From: Actinoplanes missouriensis 431
GTDB taxonomy: Bacteria > Actinomycetota > Actinomycetes > Mycobacteriales > Micromonosporaceae
Reading direction: 5' to 3'
Length of the DNA stretch: 64,000 bases
Assembly (NCBI RefSeq): GCF_000284295.1
Contig: NC_017093.1
Span: 1,488,001-1,552,000, forward strand
The translations under genes were made by a program, and so were the position numbers. The notes under the pieces were generated by a model that made no database searches, was not told where the DNA came from, and saw only the letters and a list, made by a program, of their open reading frames with translations. Each line of letters begins with the position of its first letter. Within the stretch, counting starts at the first letter, position 1. Below are positions 61,982-64,000 of the stretch, one piece after another.

Positions 61982-62794
61982 TCAGACCACGGCGCCGTCG
62001 TCGAACTCGTCGTCGTCATCGCCGGAGCGCAGCCGCCACACCAGCGTCACCGCGCCGCCGACGATCCCCGCGAAGCCGAACAGCGTCACATAGGTCTTGT
62101 CGAGCGGGAGCAGCTGCGGGAAGAGGAAGAGCACGAAGCCGACCACGATGCTGAGCACGCCCATCACCGCGTACTTCGAGATGTGCGGCAGCGGCGGGGG
62201 AGGCGGCGGGATGTACCGCTCCTCCTCGTCGTCGCCGGACTCCGGCACATCGGTGCCGAACGTGTCGAGCCCGTAGAGCAGCGACTGCTCCTCGGGCGGC
62301 GGCGGGTCGGTGCGCCGCCGGTTCAGCGGGCGGCCGTCCTCGCCGACCGGCCGGCCGGTCGGCTGCGGCGGGTCCACCGGGCCCACGCTCTCCGCTTCCG
62401 GCCAGGGTGAGGAGGCGCTGTCGTCGAGCGTGTGGAAGCCGGCAATGATCTTTTCCCACTCGGCGTCCACCTCGGCCTGCGGCCGGGTGTCCGCCGCGGG
62501 CGCCGAGGGCGGCGTCGGGAGCGCTCCGCCGGTCACCTTCTGCAGGTGCTCGCGGGCGGTCTCCAGGCGGGTACGGTCGACGTAGAGCCGATCGATCGGA
62601 CGGGCCGGCAGGGTCGTGGCCCGCAGGATCGGGTTCAGATCCGCCGTGGGCTGGAGGTACGCCGCGATGCCGCCGGCGGCCAGCACATCGAGCAGGTGCT
62701 CGCCAACCCGCGGATCCACGTCACCCGCGACGGCATAATCTGCCGCGTCGAGCCCGTTGTCGCGTCGCCCCCGACGGGCGCCACCCGTTGTCAC
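61982..62794 (-). CDS. Membrane protein of unknown function
   Basis: 270 aa from GTG 62794 with GGGGGT upstream. The N-terminal 90 residues form an alpha/beta domain (GEHLLDVLAAGGIAAYLQP, LYVDRTRLETAREHLQ) typical of proteins with a small DUF308-like or ferredoxin-like fold. A Pro-rich middle with PPPPPPLPHISK leads to two membrane helices (about 207-226 and 234-251) and an acidic tail. Conserved only in related actinobacteria as far as I can tell. Confidence 0.75.
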   Translation of the reverse strand: MTTGGARRGRRDNGLDAADYAVAGDVDPRVGEHLLDVLAAGGIAAYLQPTADLNPILRATTLPARPIDRLYVDRTRLETAREHLQKVTGGALPTPPSAPAADTRPQAEVDAEWEKIIAGFHTLDDSASSPWPEAESVGPVDPPQPTGRPVGEDGRPLNRRRTDPPPPEEQSLLYGLDTFGTDVPESGDDEEERYIPPPPPPLPHISKYAVMGVLSIVVGFVLFLFPQLLPLDKTYVTLFGFAGIVGGAVTLVWRLRSGDDDDEFDDGAVV

Positions 62795-62933
62795 CGATGC
62801 ACCCCCTTGCCGACCGTGCCTTGAATGGTGACACGGCATGCGCCTGTTGCGGGAGTGCGTTGTGGCGCGCCGCCCCGCTTCGTACGCTTCTGTTCGCCCC
62901 GGGACGCCGGTGGCATCCGCGGAAAGGACCTCA

Positions 62934-63617
62934 GTGTTCTACTGGCTGCTGAAGTTGGTGGTCCTCGGACCATTGCTGAGACTTGTCTTCCGCCCGAAGG
63001 TGGAAGGCCTGGAGAACGTTCCCCGGACGGGTCCGGTGATCCTGGCCTGTAATCATCTCTCGTTCTCCGACTCGATCTTTACCCCGCTGATCATGCGGCG
63101 GAAAGTGACCTTCGTCGCCAAGGCCGAATACTTCACCGGCAAGGGGATCAAGGGGTGGTTCTCCCGGATGTTCTTCGTCGGCGCCGGGACGATCCCGGTG
63201 GACCGTTCGGGTGGCGAGGCGGCCCAGGCGGCCCTGGACACGCTGCTGCGGGTGCTGCGCGAGGGCAACGTCGCCGGCATCTACCCGGAGGGCACCCGTT
63301 CGCCGGACGGGCGGCTCTACCGCGGTAAGACCGGCGTGGCCCGGCTCGCCCTGGAGAGCGGCGCCCCGGTGGTGCCGGTGGCGCTGCTGAACACCGACGA
63401 GATCCAGCCGACCGGCACGCTGATCCCGTCGGTGAAGCGGGTCCGGATCAGGATCGGTCAGCCGCTCGACTTCTCCCGCTACGCGCAGAGCCGCGGCGAC
63501 CGCTTCGTCGAACGCGCGATCACCGACGAGATCATGTACGAGCTGATGGTCCTCTCCGGCCGCGAGTACGTCGACGTCTACGCCTCGACCCTTAAAGAGC
63601 CGGTAGCGGCGGCCTGA
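62934..63617 (+). CDS. plsC: 1-acylglycerol-3-phosphate O-acyltransferase (PlsC-like)
   Basis: 227 aa. NHLSFSDS holds the catalytic HX4D, and YPEGTRSPDG holds the acceptor-binding EGTR motif; the N-terminal helix FYWLLKLVVLGPLLRLVF anchors it to the membrane. Transfers an acyl group to lysophosphatidate in phospholipid synthesis. GTG 62934 with GGAAAGGA upstream is chosen over a longer frame. A long inverted repeat follows. Confidence 0.92.
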   Translation: MFYWLLKLVVLGPLLRLVFRPKVEGLENVPRTGPVILACNHLSFSDSIFTPLIMRRKVTFVAKAEYFTGKGIKGWFSRMFFVGAGTIPVDRSGGEAAQAALDTLLRVLREGNVAGIYPEGTRSPDGRLYRGKTGVARLALESGAPVVPVALLNTDEIQPTGTLIPSVKRVRIRIGQPLDFSRYAQSRGDRFVERAITDEIMYELMVLSGREYVDVYASTLKEPVAAA

Positions 63618-63631
63618 GCCCACCCGAAGTC

Positions 63632-63727
63632 GCATTGCGCCCGCCGGTGTCGAGAGACGCGAAATCGGCTAGGCGAAGCCGTGGTCGATTTCGTGGCTCT
63701 CGACACCGGCGTTAAGGGGCGCAATGC
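63632..63727. repeat. 96-bp nested inverted repeat (long-hairpin element, copy 2)
   Basis: Arm pairs 63632-63642 with 63717-63727 (11 bp), 63643-63656 with 63697-63710 (14 bp) and 63660-63667 with 63686-63693 (8 bp). It lies between convergent plsC and the Crp-type gene. Shares ATTGC..CCGCCGGTG start and GAGCGGAGCGAGG tail with the element at 28024, but inner stems differ in sequence while staying paired. Confidence 0.9.
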
Positions 63728-63759
63728 CCGCCGAGCGGAGCGAGGCCATCAGACTCTGC

Positions 63760-64000
63760 TTAATTCATCCCTGCGCGGCGCTTGAGGGCCTGCACGTCGG
63801 TCACCACGATGCGCCGGCCCTCGGTGCGCAGCCAGCCGCGGTTGGCGAACGAGCCGATCGCCTGGTTGACGCTCTGCCGGGAGCCGCCGGCCATCTCGGC
63901 GAGCTGGCTCTGGTTGAGCTCGATGGTGATCATCGGCGCCTGGCTCTCGCCGGAGAGCCGGACCAGGGTCTTGGCGACCCGGCCGGGCAGGTCGAGGAAG
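63760..64000 (-). CDS. Crp/Fnr-family regulator, C-terminal part (N-terminus beyond window)
   Basis: 80 codons up to the window edge, ending with TAA at 63760. The winged helix is visible: LNQSQLAEMAGGSRQSVNQA is the recognition region and WLRTEGRRIVVTD the wing, close to Crp homologues. The cyclic-nucleotide-binding domain must lie beyond position 64000. Convergent with plsC. Confidence 0.88.
   Translation of the reverse strand, partial: FLDLPGRVAKTLVRLSGESQAPMITIELNQSQLAEMAGGSRQSVNQAIGSFANRGWLRTEGRRIVVTDVQALKRRAGMN

Noticed and set aside
63632..63727. Insertion sequence or transposon end
   Set aside because: No transposase gene and no direct target repeats could be seen at either hairpin element; kept as a structural repeat.

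Overview
This is a 64 kb piece of a very GC-rich actinobacterial chromosome. Codon use, GTG/TTG starts with GGAGG-type ribosome sites, and a diheme cytochrome c in place of a soluble one in the bc complex all point to Actinomycetota. The gene content (WG-repeat giant protein, TPR/proline-rich proteins, DUF3043, CobU-CobT fusion) best fits Micromonosporaceae, probably Actinoplanes or a close relative. The genus is an inference. From memory, the order epimerase, dlaT/sucB, leucyl aminopeptidase, gcvT, cobS/cobT, DUF3043, glycerate kinase, ErpA-like protein, adoK, ctaC/ctaF, trpD, ctaE-qcrCAB, DnaQ/UvrC-like nuclease, pimB', SRPBCC, plsC mirrors the Mycobacterium tuberculosis Rv2182c-Rv2216 neighbourhood. 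The window is therefore mainly a conserved core segment with lineage-specific insertions.

Layout. 1-7.5 kb: lipoyl-enzyme genes (sucB, lpdA), an SDR epimerase, pepA and gcvT. 7.6-16.8 kb: late cobalamin genes (cobS, cobU-cobT fusion), a site-2-type protease, an aldo/keto reductase and a 1516-residue WG/TPR protein. 16.9-21.1 kb: a three-gene ABC exporter operon and azlCD with a divergent XRE-cupin regulator. 21.4-28 kb: DUF3043, murA, nadA, glycerate kinase, erpA, adoK and a P-loop kinase. 28.1-38.4 kb: a TusA-like protein with a cysteine desulfurase, then the respiratory block ctaC-ctaF, trpD, ctaG and ctaE-qcrC-qcrA-qcrB. Together with a ctaD encoded elsewhere, this block would form the bcc-aa3 supercomplex. 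38.7-48.3 kb: a lone AsnC-type ligand domain, a sugar nucleotidyltransferase, NUDIX, an Rsh (p)ppGpp enzyme, a DEDDh exonuclease-GIY-YIG fusion, a NYN-domain protein, an STE24-like protease and pimB'. 48.3-55.2 kb: an ABC exporter with thioredoxin, an MFS/MarR divergent pair and a NarL-type two-component system. 55.3-64 kb: SRPBCC, glucokinase, EEP phosphatase, FMO, a degenerate hydrolase, otsA, plsC and the end of a Crp/Fnr regulator.

The window has an unusual amount of small-scale repeat structure at gene edges. A pair of about 97-bp nested inverted repeats with matched architecture lies between two convergent gene pairs (28.0 and 63.6 kb). A 36-bp unit containing a start codon is repeated four times at the start of the degenerate hydrolase. 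A 23-bp unit triplicates the trpD stop region, and a 16-bp unit is repeated about six times upstream of the AsnC-type gene. Two related hairpins are repeated at 50.7 kb. Regulatory structure is also clear: a 9-5-9 palindrome between MFS and MarR, a cluster of GTTCG half-sites between the XRE regulator and azlC, and a shared TGTCGTACCC-N6-TAG-type promoter in front of three separated genes, one of which encodes a DNA-repair-type nuclease. No rRNA, tRNA, CRISPR array, insertion sequence or prophage was seen.
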